A stretch of 64,000 bases of DNA from Acanthornis magna (taxonomy: Eukaryota > Chordata > Aves > Passeriformes > Acanthizidae). The translations under genes were made by a program, and so were the position numbers. The stretch covers positions 3,658,001 through 3,722,000 of the forward strand of contig JAWUZG010000135.1 in the NCBI GenBank assembly GCA_036785705.1, given 5' to 3'. Below are positions 13,001 to 25,052 of this stretch, one piece after another. Each line of letters begins with the position of its first letter. Positions within the stretch are counted from its first letter, which is position 1. The notes beneath the pieces are model-generated. The model saw only the letters and a program-made list of their open reading frames with translations. It was not told the DNA's origin and made no database searches.

Positions 13001-15935
13001 ATGTCAGCATAGGTGGAAGAAACCAACTCATGGAATCTCTTCTGGGCTCAAAGGAGAGCGTTAGTTTTAGTAAGAAATTTTTGGTAAAGCCCAGATGCTG
13101 TAGATTTCTATTGGGATTACAGTAGAAAGCAGAAATTTTGAAGGAGAGCTATAGGGATGTTCCTTACCCTTTATAGGGAAAGTTTTTCTGCGGATATAGA
13201 TTATCATGCAAACAGAAATGACTCTTTTCTTTTTTACCTCAGTGGATATTGGCATTGTTAGTGTGAAAAGCATGTATGTATAAAAATCTGGAAGCTGGAA
13301 ACCTTCCTTTGTGCATTTAGAAATCTGTAGCAGTGCAGGTTTGCCATGCCTGTGCAAAATGTGAGTAAAGAAATATTTTTTTAGTAATAAATTAATTACA
13401 GCCTGTTTACTGAAGCACATTCTTATATCTTGTAGCCTCACTCAGCTATGTCAGATATTTCTATGAAGAGTTAACCATTTGATCAATTAATGGCTTCAAA
13501 AAGCAAACCAAGAAGAACACCTACAGTTTTTGTGTTGTTTTCCCCTTTCCCAGCTCAGTAAAAACAACTTTTCCTGATTTCCTGAAGTTGGCAAAGGCTT
13601 TTCAACAGCTCTCTCTAAATCATTGAGAGTATTATATTTCAGCTTCCTGGAGGAAAATGAGCATGGTCTGAGTCAAGGCAGTAGTTTTAAGTGGTCCTCA
13701 GGGGCATAGCATCAAATTGCACTGTTGGTGCAATTTTTCTGTCATCATATGGAGGCAGCAGCTGTTGCATCAATGGAATTTTTGGATTAGGAAATTCTTG
13801 AGGCCAAATCCTGCCCTTGTTTCTATGGCCAGCTTGAAGCAGAACTTGTCCAGTGTGCAGGAGTGAAGACCAAGGCATGAAGTGCTATGAAAAGTCAGGT
13901 CTGGGAAGGCTGTGAAGCCAAACCATGTGTACATGATTGCTTGTGTTGAGTAGGAGCAGATGCAGAAGTGCCAGTCAGCTTTTTGTTGGAGAAGAGTAAA
14001 ATTTGAAGTCTTGGTTCTTCCTTAAAGAAGTTCACCCTGGGCCAGAATTATTATTACAAGCAGCATGTAAGTAACAGACCTGTGTCAACAGTGGAGCTGG
14101 ATCTCCTGGAAATTACATTTGTTCCCAAAGCTCACTTTAGTTGGAGAAGCTTTTCTTAGCAGCTTTTTTTCCCCCTCCAACTGGTTTGCAAGTTCAGATT
14201 TTCCAGGTTCTTGAAGACTCAAGAAGTGCTTATCACTTGCTGTCAGCAGGATGGCAGACCTGTGTGTCTGTGTCCCCCAGAGCCTTCACTGGCACTCGCT
14301 GGCTTTTTTGGGTTTCCCAGGGCTTCGCTCATGCAGGAGTGGGCACTGGTGTCACATTGTGACCGTGGACAGTGTAAAGCCTTGGGAAGCTGTTTGTCCA
14401 TGTTTGGTGTCGGGGACAGAGCTGTCCCAGGGCAGCAAGGCTGAGCTCCTCAGAGCACATTTCTATTTCTCGTGCTAAAATGTGTTTCTGAATACTAATT
14501 ACCATTTACAACTATTTTTATGTCTGCTTAGGAACTTAGCTCAAGGGGAGAAAAAAAAATTATGGTAATAGTTTAAAAAGACCACAAAGGCCACATTTTT
14601 TAGCAAAGCATTTTGCTTGCTTTACATTAAACATGCCCTCAAGTTCCATATTTATTTTTAATATATTACTCCTACATCTTCTCTTCCCCCATAGTGATTT
14701 TCCCTTGCTGAATAAGATCCACTCAGCTTTCCCTATCCCAAACAGAGCTGTCAATCTTAAAGTTTAAATTGGCATCATCCTTTCCCAGCCCCAGCTGCCC
14801 TTGACTTTCTTCAAGTTTTTGTCAGTATGATCTAAGCATAGTGCACTTGTACCCATATATTTTAAAATATATACTGGGTTTGTTTCTTTTAGGTAGTACC
14901 CAGTCTATCACAATGGTCAAAATTGTTTCTGGCATCCATGGAGATAATTATAATATGTCATAATGTTGTGAATAGTGTATTGTATTAATATCCTTACATC
15001 ACATGGAGAATTCAAGATATGAAAAATTGTTCCAGATAGTCAGGAATCTAAAGATTGTTTTTCTATACTCTAGCATGATTGATTAACAAACTTAGCTTAG
15101 AAGAGAAATATCCCTATGAAGCTTTTCTGGATTTATTTTGACTGCAAATGAGACCTGTTTCAAATTTTGAGCTGCGATGAAATGCATTTAACAAGGGTTA
15201 TGGTGTGATCAGTGGCAAAGCTATTAGAGAGAATTTCTTGCTATTTTTAAGGCTACACTGTTCCTTCTTCCTTCATCCCAGTGATTTTTATTTATTTTTT
15301 CTTCTTCCCCAAATATATTTTTTTGTTTTGACAAGTTTTCTTGTTCAAATTTGTATTTTATTTTAAATCTTCAAAGCAAAAGACATCATTGCCATGGTGG
15401 ATTGTAATACATGATATTTCTAACTGAACTTTTGGTCCACTGTGAGAGTTCTCTGTTATGGAAGCTGCCAAGACCCCAGTGTGAATGCAGCATGGGTCTA
15501 TGTATTTAGAATTTGGACATCATGTATATGTAGTAAAAGCCTGAATTTTGATATGGTATGGATTATGTATTAAAAAGAAATTGGCATATTCAAACACATT
15601 TTATGATTTAAGGGATAAATAACATGTATTTGGTATAACAGTATCAAAGATGCTCTATGCCAAAGAGTATTCAGACAGTTTCCTGCAAAAGTTGGAGTTT
15701 GAATGAATAAGCTGTTAACTTTATTACCTTCAAGCCTTTGTATCTCTAAGTACCACAATATCAGAGTTTCTGCCATAAAAATATGCAGTGTCTGACTGCA
15801 ATACATATTGCGAACTGTTTAGTTGTAATATTTTGTTAATGAAACGTGGGTTTTTCCTGTATTTAGCTTCTGTTTGATAGTTCTATTTCAAAGAACACTA
15901 AACTCAAGAATTTATCTAATGTTATCCACTCCCAA
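10091..15935. other. Unique non-coding sequence
   Basis: AT-rich, without recognisable genes or repeats. The longest frame is 124 codons at 13441-13067 on the minus strand, with no family resemblance. Confidence 0.6.
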
Positions 15936-16002
15936 TAAAGGAAGTTGGACTGGATGACATCTAGAGGCTCCTTCCAACCAATATTTCTATCACTGTTTGA
16001 TT
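15936..16002 (+). mobile_element. CR1 LINE 3' terminus, short remnant
   Basis: GAAGTTGGACTGGATGACAT, then AGAGGCTCCTTCCAACC, then a TTTCTATCACTGTTTGATT tail matches the last 60 or so bases of avian CR1. The terminal octamers are degraded. Confidence 0.75.
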
Positions 16003-16640
16003 ATTAAAGATACCACTATTAAGTACTTGCAACCTTGCAATTGTCACCTTTGATAGAGAGAGAGTAACAGATGCTTATAGTTTAATTTTATTCTTTTAAG
16101 AAGGAAAGTTTTTTAGAAGAAAAATGAAGCCAAGACACAGCAATGTCAAATGCAGTAATGGCCCTACCCTTACCCAACTCTCAGTGAGCATGTAAAGGCC
16201 TTAGTGGAGTTTGCTAGTTAACTCATTTAAGTTGTGAAATTCTTTGTAATATAAGCAATATTGGTTTGTGGTTCCTATGAAGTTTAGTCTGAAAGGGAAT
16301 ATGCTGGAGACTGTACCTCATAAAGAGCTTGTATCCCGTGTTACAGATGCTCATCTTAGGTGGGACAGAAGCGATTCTGAGAGTCAGAACAAGCAAGTTT
16401 TAGTTTTGGCCATTTTCCCTTCACCTTGGGGGCAGTGCAGTTCAAGTCATAAAGTGCTTTTGCTGAGACTGAGCTTTCCAGTTGCTTATCAGTATTCCAG
16501 CTGGAGTTCTTATTTTTTTTCCTGAATCCTTGGGTTCACTCCATTTTTTCATTTAACTCTGGTAATCAAAAAAGGAATGATCATCAAGCCACTTAAATTA
16601 TATCCACACTCCTGTGTAGTTTATTGCGCTAAGTAACTCT

Positions 16641-16708
16641 TTGTTTGTTTGATTTGTTTTACAGGTAAGTAGCACTTAGAACTGGATAGTCAACAATTTA
16701 TGGTAAGT
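16641..16708 (+). promoter_or_regulatory. Candidate recursive splice site with 38-bp RS-exon
   Basis: A T-rich tract ends in ACAG at 16661-16664 and is followed at once by GTAAGT (16665-16670). The acceptor and a perfect donor are thus fused (CAG|GTAAGT). A branch-like TAAC lies about 28 bases before the AG. A second consensus donor, GTAAGTAT, begins at 16703, so exon definition would give a 38-bp RS-exon (16665-16702). That exon has a stop in all three frames. This is the layout known for vertebrate recursive splicing in very long introns of neuronal genes. No coding exon is visible nearby, so the host gene is unknown. Confidence 0.5.
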
Positions 16709-17242
16709 ATATTTTGTAATTAGCAAAACTAAAATTAAACTCCTGTTTTGTTCTTTAAAGGGAATAGACAAAGTAGGGGGTTAATCATACAATAGCATTT
16801 GTTTCAGATGCTAATCAGAATGTTTGAAGATGTCATTGGGTTTATATTTTTCTCCTTGAAGTGTTATTCATCTGTTAGAGGAAGAAATAAATACAAATAC
16901 TCTTGGCAATATTTCAAGGAAGTTGAGCAAACAATATTTACTTTAAACACAGTAAACAAATGAAGGTTTATTTTTTATTCTCAACTCCTTTCAGTTATAG
17001 TAATCTTGGAAGTTGTTTTAACTAAATTAAAATCTCACACACAAATGCAGTGTGTAAACTTTAGTGTCCCTATAACTTTTTCTGCCACAGGATAACTAAG
17101 GCTCTAATGCTTATCCAGTCTTTGGCTTGATGAAAATACTATTAACACTGAGTTCTTATTTATGCAGTATAATGAACAGATCTTAGATCTTGCTTCCTAA
17201 AATATGCCTGTGTCAGTTCCCTTCCCCTTCAGCTGGGGAAAT

Positions 17243-17290
17243 AATCACAGAATAGTTGCAAGGGACCTCTGGAGACCATGTAGTCCAAGC
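17243..17290 (-). mobile_element. CR1 LINE 3' terminus, short remnant
   Basis: The plus strand begins AATCACAGAAT (octamer ATTCTGTG on the minus strand) and continues with AAGGGACCTCTGGAGACCAT and GTAGTCCAA, the complement of the CR1 3' end. The sequence beyond about 17290 may be more of the same element but is too diverged to assign. Confidence 0.65.
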
Positions 17291-17849
17291 CAATAGTAGT
17301 GAAGAGACCCTAATAGTAGCAATAGTGTGAAAAGATATCCTCAGCCACTCTTGGGGCTCTGACAAGGCTTGCCATCCTCTGTGGGTGCACAGGTGTTATA
17401 AAATAAATCCAGTTTTTCTGGTGTATATCACTGCTCTCATTATTTTAAAGTCTTAGTATGGTACTCAGTTGCTGCCCAAGCAAACTTTAAAATTCAAATG
17501 TTCATTTTTAGCTTTTTAACTTCCCAGCCTCTCCAGAAGCAGTTGTTATACTGTTAATATACTGTGAAAGGTGTTACAGCTTTGCACTGCAGTGTTGGGA
17601 ATTAATAAGTGTACATGGCACATTTTTTCTTGTGGTAAGACTGATAGGCTCTCCGCACTTGACACTGATGCTGTTTGAGCACTTGATCCTCTTAGAAAGT
17701 GACTGTGTTTTCCTCCCTGTAGTTTTAACTTTGTAGAAGTTTTTTATTTTGTTGTCACTCAACTCCATAGAATTCTTACTTGGTGGGGGGTTTTTTGTTT
17801 GGTTTGTTTTGTTTTTTTAATAAGATTTTTTCCTTTCTTCTCTTCACAG

Positions 17850-17979
17850 GTGGATTTTTTTTTTCTTGGGGACATTTTTATTTTGAATTCATATTGTTCT
17901 CTTTAACTGATCACACAACTCACTCATCCTTAGTCACGGAGGATTTTTCTTTCAACTTCGCCGTGCATTAATGACACCA
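17850..17979 (+). other. Candidate cryptic or non-coding exon
   Basis: A strong acceptor (TCCTTTCTTCTCTTCACAG, ending 17849) and a good donor (CCA|GTAAGTTT, GT at 17980) enclose 130 bases. The content is T-rich with a CpG-containing end (CTTCGCCGTGC). No protein family is recognisable. It may be a poison exon or chance splice-like sequence. Confidence 0.18.
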
Positions 17980-20900
17980 GTAAGTTTATGACCTAGTCTA
18001 TGTTTGTTTTAAATTTTAGTAATTCAGTTGTGTTTTTTATAACAGTGCCCTAATTATCTGATCTTCTTTGACTAAGCTTTTCTCATTTTCCCATGACATC
18101 TTCTCCAGAGGTTTACTTGTGCTGCCTGCTTTCTGTCATCTTTTGTAAACTGTTCTGCCACAGGATTATTGCTCTACATCAGCTAACACTTTTTTCTCTG
18201 AGATTTTTTTTAAAAAATGCATATTTTTGTATGCACATGCAAAAGTGAGGTAGATGTGAAGTCACATTTAAACACGGGCTGACAGAGCAATAAAATATGT
18301 CCACTAAAACTGTCTAGAGCCACGTCTGCATATGGAGTTGCATCTTCTTTGCAGAGGCCAACTCTGAATTTCTTCTGCCCTTTGAGACACCATTATCACC
18401 TTGCATCAGTGTTCTATCTCCTGCCTGCTAAGTTGGTTACATTGTTGTTTTTCCAAAAATTTAATTTTTTGAAGGTGGGTTACAGGGCTGGTTTAGACAA
18501 ATAGGAAGGAAGAATGGATGCTTTTCATTTGTCCTGTCTCTCAGAAGTGAGGAGGGGAGTCTTACAGTTCTTCCTGGCAGACTCAGCTCATGGTTCCCCT
18601 TTAGGAAAGGATTTCAAGAGGTGATTTCCTACTCTAGAGCCACATGTTGGGCCTGGAGTTAAGAAAATCTAAAAGGATCTGCTGACTAGGATTTGGCTAT
18701 CCCAGTTCAAGCCACTAGCAGTTTTTTTGCAGAAAAAGTTACCTCTGAACAGCAGAGGTAACAAAAATCTCCCTAGTCCTCCTGCTAATTCACTATTTCT
18801 CTTGTGGAGTCTTTTAATGTACTTTTTACATAACTTTCAATATGTTCTCCTAAGATTGTATGTATGTCTTGCATATCTTTCACCTTTTATCCAGAAATAT
18901 CCAGAAATACTTCACCTTTCACTCCAGAAATGGAGTATATCATATATGCTTCTCATACTGCAAAAACAGTAAGTCTTTTGGTTAAAGTGAGAACTGAAAT
19001 GTTATCACAAGACACTCTGAAAAAATATGAGGCATCTCTTTAAAATAATATCCCTTATTCTTGAAGTGTCAAATAATTTTTTGTGCAATGTTTCCAGAGA
19101 CTGGTTATTTAGACTGAGATAAAATTAATGAAAATTAAAATTTTCTCATATGTGAGAAATTTCTTGCATCTTCAGCTGTGTTTTATTGTGGCAAATGGTC
19201 TCAAAGGCAATGCCTTACATGCATGAAACTTTCTAGAAAAGTGACTAGTGAGTACACCTATGAGATTTATGACAATACTTCTAGAGGTTGTTTTTCTTAT
19301 TTGCTTTTACCTGGGATTTGCTATGCTGAAGCACTTGAAAATAAGCTATTTCTTCAAAGAAACTGATGAAGATTTGTGCTCTAAAGACGGGGGTTTTCAC
19401 CTCTTGTTCTGGATGAGCCTGTTTATTAAAAACAGCCTTAACAGAAAGATCATCTTCTGGTAATCTGTTGACTGTGGTTTGGTTTGGGCACTGTTGGGCA
19501 TCTTCCCCAGATGGGCTTTCTGACAGTATTGGAAAGGGAAGTCTGTTCTCATTTCCACTGGCAGCAAGCTGCAGCCGTGATCATTTAGTTTCACCATAAA
19601 ATTTCAGGCACTGTTTCTTTGTTGTTTTTCCTTTGGTACCTCTTTTGCTCTTGTACTCTTAATTTTGAAGCAACACAAAATTCTGGTCAGAAAATAGGCT
19701 TTACATTTTCCTAAGAGTCATCAGCATTGCAAAAAGATTTGTAATACAGCAATCATCAGCTGAAATGGTGGTACTCTTCCCTTTGTCTCAGCAATTGTAC
19801 AATACTTCCCTTTTATAGGCAGTCAAGATTAGCTCTCCTATTGGCTTTAGATGGTAGGGATTTACTCTCATATAGCACCAAAATCATAAGCAATAGAGAT
19901 AATTACACTGGAACCAATGCATCTAAGTAAAGCAGTTAGATTATGTATTTATTAAAATAATAATAAAATACCAGTTCATCTCTGTTTGACTCCATCTTAA
20001 CCTGCACCTGTCATATTCACCATTTTATAACTCTTTCATTACTGTGTTTCTCTCAGTGAAGGAAAGAATAAGAACTGTGCATGACTGAGAGATGCATCTG
20101 AGACTTTCAGTTCTCAATGAGTTACCCTGCTACATTTCCATCTTATGGTGCTTCTAAATGTTTTATGCTAGCTGCCTTATTGGAATATGGAAGATGAAAA
20201 TTTAGGTGCTGTCTTGATAATGTGAAAGGTATGCTCCCACTTTCACTAGGCTTTCTAAAAGCTTTGGAAAAGGAATGATAGCAAAAGGGATATTTTATAT
20301 AGCAAAAAGACATGGCACTAATTTCTTCCATCCAAAAATGTAAAATCTTTGTTTTGTGTCAGAGGATAACTACCTGAGTGTTTGACTTGCCAAAAAAGTT
20401 GAAGGGATTGATGGAAGATTTTATGGTTCAGTAGTTGTTGAAATGTAACAGGTAACTGATGCTGTTTTGGTTGTTTCCTACTATTTCTTTAACATCCTTT
20501 AAAACAAACCCTCTTTTTAACTTTTCTAAACATTAAAACTTGCATCAAGCAATAAATTTGTTGATTGGTTTCCTGAGAGTGGAAGGGTCTCAATCTGATA
20601 TTGTTTAAATTTCCCAGTTTCCAGGGTGAAGGAGCATTTATAGAACAGCACAAGAGGCAATTTCACTGCTTTGCTTTGTCACTGTGCCTCAGGAGGAAGA
20701 TCTGAGGGACCACATCTGGATTTACGAGAGGATGTCCCTCTTTTTGTGCTTTTCATCCCTTTTCCTGTCTGCAGGCCCTTTCCACAGTGTTGCAAATTAA
20801 CACTAACTTCTGGGGGGGCTTTGAAGATGTTGGGTGCTCGCCTACAGTCTGGGCTGACACTGCCAAGATAATGTCCCTGAGCAATCAGGTGCTGCTAAAT

Positions 20901-22294
20901 TGTGATGATCAGAATGGTTTGTTGGGACAAATTCATAGTCGTGGCTTATGGAGGAATTTCTGTTCCCTGTTACAATTTTTTTCTGAGCTTTTATTATTTT
21001 CTATGTAATGCTTTCACAACAACAGCCATTTTATTAACTTGACTTTGAAGCTGAAAAGCTACAAACTAGAGGCAGCTTAAGTGATGTTTATGCCCCACTT
21101 AGAGCAAGGGGGTTACCTGGGCCCTGGCACTGCTACTGTGTGGGTCCTCTCCTCTACATCCAGACCATTCTGAATGTGGGCAAGAGCAGGATCTCATCCT
21201 TCAGCTAAGCAGCACAATCTGGTTGTGAGCAGGGATGCTGATGCCCCTGGTATGCTGGCCATGCCTGGGATCCCATGCCCTGTAATTCAGTGAGTGACTA
21301 ATAGGGAAATCTGGCATATTTTTTTGACAGTAAAAATCACAGGATCTTGTAGAGGCAAACAAGGCAGTTTCAGTGGAGCTGTGCCTGCTGAGATATTAAG
21401 CTGTGATAAAACACAGTCTGAAAATAATTTAGCTCTTTTTGGAAGGAAACAATTCAGAGTATATATGCTTAAAGTCCTTGCGGGTTTAGTCATTGTCTAA
21501 TGTAACTACAACAAAAATTCAAATCCTATTCCTATGATGAGCTTCCATGTAGTTATCACTGAGACATGGTCATTTGTCAAAACTGAATGGATCACAAAAA
21601 ATGAGTGTCTCAACAACTGCATCTATATTCATGTTTTAATTCAGATCAGGGATGCTCCTCTGAAGTGAATTTCCTAGTTGGTCCCCTTTGATTGGTCTTG
21701 GTTGAACAGCAGTACACGAAGAATGTGAAGTTGATGTTTTTTTTTTTAATGAGACTAAACTAGAGGATGTGCTCAGGGAGTCTTGAATGCACACCAGGTA
21801 CGTGTGAGCTTCAGGACAAGGCATCAAAGCAGAGCTAGTCTGAAGTTTGAACAGAGAAACAGCAAAATCTGAAATACATAGAGTAGGGATGACAGATCCT
21901 CAGCAGTGTATTTTGGTATATAGATCAGTTCCTATTTGCCTGTAATAGTGCTTAGTACTGGTAAAATACCACAGAAATATGTGTTATTCTGCACGTTGGA
22001 AAGTGAGTCTTAGTATGTGAGGAATGTCAAAGCTGAGAATTTGGAATGGATGTTTCTGCCCAGTTTTAAAATGTATTTATGCATATTTAGCATTTCTGCT
22101 ACTGAAAAACTAATTCTTGATTGTATCCAAAAAGAGGACCCTTGCTTTAGTGTTAGAGATGCAAGAACCTCTTCCTTCAGTTGCAGGGTGAGTGCAGAGT
22201 GCTGTGCCTTTTCCACATACTCTGAAGAATGAGTCCAAAGAAAAATGACTCTTTGGGGTCAATGGCAAATAAACCTTCCCTCCTTTTCTTACAG
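17980..22294. other. Unique non-coding sequence
   Basis: No gene seen. A small local duplication of ATCCAGAAATA-type words lies at 18891-18911. The rest is ordinary AT-rich sequence. Confidence 0.6.
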
Positions 22295-22456
22295 GTGGTC
22301 CTTAATCCCCAGAAAAATCAGAGCAGCTAGTTGTGTTGGGGCATTGTTGCTGTGTCTTAGTCTTATGCATACTTTGGAGAATGAAGGTTGCTGTGAGTTT
22401 TAGCAAAATTCTGTTCCAGGCACTGTGCAAAGCTTCAGTGCCTCTCCATGTCCCAG
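22295..22456 (+). other. Candidate non-coding exon just upstream of the provirus
   Basis: Acceptor CCTCCTTTTCTTACAG ends at 22294 and donor CCCAG|GTGAGC begins at 22457. The 162 bases between have stops in all three frames, so any exon here would be non-coding. It lies about 210 bp from the proviral insertion. Confidence 0.18.
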
Positions 22457-22666
22457 GTGAGCATGTCTGAGTAACAACACAATGATCCAGCTCATGAAGC
22501 TGCAGAATGAAGTCTTGTGTTACTGAAGGCTGCAGCAAGAGGTCATGAAGTGGCTGGTGTGACTAAACCAGTGTGGCAGTGTTAGGGAGGCTGCTGCTGA
22601 ATGAGAGAGAAAAACTGACTGGAAAAGACAAGAGTCAAGGAGCAGAGATGAGCGCCCTGTAAAAAA

Positions 22667-22672
22667 CATTCA
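22667..22672. other. Target-site duplication, left copy (CATTCA)
   Basis: Six bases directly before the terminus of the 3' LTR, matching 26956-26961 exactly. Together they fix the integration site in otherwise unique sequence. Confidence 0.93.
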
Positions 22673-22937
22673 TGTTGCCTTTCTTAGGCGTGGTGACCTG
22701 GTTCGGAAACGGCACGGCGGCACCCCCCGGCCGCTCGGGCCATCAGCTCACAGACACCACTGTGGTGGATGGCAAATGGCGTTTATTGGTGATTAGCACC
22801 GCATTATATAACTTTGGTTTACAACGTCACATCCGTCTGCTTACATCATAAACTAAACACTATTGGCTATCTGGGGAGGGGTCCTATCTTTCCGTACAGC
22901 ACGATATCTTCCGACCGCCAGACCCTACCTACCCACA
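22673..22937 (-). repeat. 3' LTR of the provirus
   Basis: 265 bp, bounded by TG...CA, directly preceded on the minus strand by the polypurine tract. It keeps a canonical TATATAA (22804-22810) and an AATAAA signal (22782-22787). It retains the four CpGs that are TpG or CpA in the 5' LTR. The LTR is short compared with many retroviruses, with roughly 127 bp upstream of the TATA box. Confidence 0.95.
22782..22787 (-). terminator. LTR polyadenylation signal AATAAA (3' LTR copy)
   Basis: Exact AATAAA on the minus strand in the downstream LTR. This is the functional position for ending gag and env transcripts. Confidence 0.78.
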
Positions 22938-22951
22938 TTTCCCCCCTCCCC
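22938..22951 (-). promoter_or_regulatory. Polypurine tract
   Basis: On the minus strand an unbroken purine run, GGGGAGGGGGGAAA, ends exactly at the first base of the 3' LTR. This is the expected position of the plus-strand primer in reverse transcription. Confidence 0.93.
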
Positions 22952-23123
22952 ATGCTAATCTAAGAGGACTAACAAACGTATAAAAAGGTATTAAGGAGGT
23001 AGAACAGAAGGCACTTTGAATAAGTGGTAACTAGGGGGGTAAGGGGATGGGATATAGCTTGGGGTAACTAGGGATGACTGGGGATAATACTGCATAAGGA
23101 ATTGGGGATAACTAGGGATAACA
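22952..23123 (-). repeat. Non-coding proviral segment between env and polypurine tract, with degenerate tandem repeats
   Basis: About 170 bases with no gene. On the plus strand 23025-23125 is built from repeated GGGGATAACTAGGGAT-like units (for example GGGGTAACTAGGGATGACT, then GGGGATAACTAGGGATAAC). I see three to four diverged copies. It lies where other retroviruses hold RNA-export or direct-repeat elements, but I see no recognised element here. Confidence 0.6.
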
Positions 23124-25052
23124 CTACAAAGGTACATTCTTAGCACAATTGTTTTCTACGAACAGAATGTTAACTTTGTCCAGCCGGCTCTTGACAAATG
23201 ACACGAGCCTGTTTAATATGCACGGCCCGAAGACCAAAGCCAGTATGATCATTGCGATCGGCCCTATCAAAGTAGATATCAGGGTGGTTAGCCATGGCGA
23301 ATGGTTGAACCAGGATTCGAACCAATTTGGCTGTGCCTCTCGTTCCCTTTTTCGCTTTTCCAATCCCTCTCGCAATTTGGCCATTGTCATCCTTGCTACG
23401 CCGGTGTGGTCTGCATATACACAACACTCTTCATTAAGTGCAACGCACATACCCCCTTGCTGTGAGAACACCAGGTCTAAAGCTCTTTGGTTTTGTAGCA
23501 CCACTTCAGATAATGATCTAATGGACTGTTCCAGTGCAGTTATTGACTGCTCAATTCTAGCCAGGTCTTCATCTACTGCCACTCTCAAGGCACTAAATTC
23601 TTTACTCTGTTGCACCAGGGATGCTACGCCGGTACCGACTCCCGCGCCTCCTAGAAGCATCAGGGTGGCTACTGTCAATGCTGTAAAAGGTTCTCGTTTC
23701 GACAGATGATGTTCTGGGGTAACCTGTGCGTCATAAACAAAGTCTTCAGGATGGTAAAATATTTTAGGAATGATGGATACCTGAACACAATATTCTGAGG
23801 ACTCACTAAATATTTCTAACGACAAACAAGGTGTAACTCCAATAGTAGAACAAACCCACTTGGCATTTTCGGCCGGTACTAACCACTTTGCGGAGGGTTT
23901 GTATTGTGACTTGTTAGTACACAGATGTTTCTTATGCTCTGGGACTTTGCCTATGCACACGCCACTGTCCATCACCTGTGTCAAGGTGATGCCTTGCTTT
24001 TCTTTGTCCCAGTTGCACTGGGCCGGGTTTGTGTCATTTGCTTGTATAGGTGTGTCACTTACTCCCACTGCCTCATAAAACGGGGGAGTTATTCCGTAGC
24101 ACAGCCAGCAATGCTCCGTAAGATTTGGATTAGTTTTGTTCAATATCTGATAGCTGGCTTGCATCATTTTCCAAAATGAATTTCGATAAGGGGCATTGGT
24201 GGTGTGTGTTACTGCGGGCGTAGTGGGATAGGTATTTGTCGAAGTTTTCTGGTTGTTGGTCTCTGTGGTTGCGTAGTCATGACCAGGAGTAGTTCAGACT
24301 ACTTTATTAACAAATGGTTGGCTGGGAGTTACTGGCGGTGGATCATTTGGGACAACCTCCTTTTTTATGAGGATTAAGCCACCTTTGTCTGTCCCTGGTT
24401 CCGTGTACCTTATTCCCCAAATCTTTCCAAGTAACCAACTGTGTTCGTGGGGCTCGGTAACATTTAAAGAGAGGTATCGGCAATTTCCGCGTCCCCGCCA
24501 TCCTTGTGGTGATGTGCAGCCGCGTGGGCCCCACTGGACTTTTAAATATCTGTCCCTGCCGGCACCAGGTATCCAATCAGGGGCTATGGTCTCACAGCCC
24601 TAGTGGCTGCAATAATATTGATTAGGGTAGTTGTAATACCCTTTCTCAGGATTAGAGCTGGGACACATATAAAAGCCCAGAAACTCCCAACAACGCTGTC
24701 TTGGGACAAGCTGACATAGGGAGGCATTAAAACTCGGCGCACCTGATGTTATTTGGGTTGCAATAACCTTTTGGTCCCCAAATCGAAGGAGGGACCATTT
24801 GAATGGCTGGTGGTAATGACTATGTGATTCTACTTGCCCCATAGTAACAAACCTGAACACTAAAAGCACGCAAAGGCATCGTGGTCTTTTTTCTCGGTGG
24901 CTTTTCCGCTGTCGGTCAGGTTCTGTCGATGCGGAGCTCTCAGGCGTGGACGGGATGTTTGGCGGCTTGTCGTCTCTGCTTACCATCGGGGCGTATGAGT
25001 TACGGGGGTGTCCGATGAACTGGTCTTGTGAACAAAAACTCACAGTTTTCAT
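23124..25052 (-). pseudogene. env: Env, gammaretrovirus-type envelope, with two nonsense codons
   Basis: Surface plus transmembrane envelope precursor, in the same frame as gag and joined to it by deletion near 25055. An ATG at 24986 precedes a basic stretch and a hydrophobic signal-peptide core (about 24878-24840). In-frame stops are TAG at 24602-24600 and TGA at 24296-24294. The last 347 codons (24167-23124) are open. Key sites in that part are CWLC (24110-24099), the gamma-type disulfide-exchange motif; a basic cleavage site ending SKR (23702-23694) without an Arg at P4; a hydrophobic, Gly-rich fusion-peptide region just after it; a region in the immunosuppressive-domain position (23498-23445) ending in the CX6CC motif (23447-23421); and one membrane span (about 23294-23220) with a short tail. 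CX6CC and CWLC together mark a gamma-type envelope, unlike the class II gag. Entry function in the full-length form is lost through the stops. Confidence 0.9.

Noticed and set aside
23110..23119. TAGGGATAAC resembling the start of a homing-endonuclease (I-SceI) site
   Set aside because: Only 10 bases match and the second half of the site is absent; it is one unit of the degenerate proviral tandem repeat.
23312..23322. Perfect tRNA B-box-like GGTTCGAATCC on the minus strand
   Set aside because: It falls inside env coding sequence (codons for W-F-E-S), has no A box at the right distance and no cloverleaf around it.
23149..23709. 186-codon plus-strand open frame
   Set aside because: Exact antisense shadow of the proviral transmembrane envelope region; no domain of its own.
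24343..24576. 77-codon minus-strand frame in env
   Set aside because: Out of phase with the envelope frame, which reads through the same DNA and carries the recognisable cysteine pattern.
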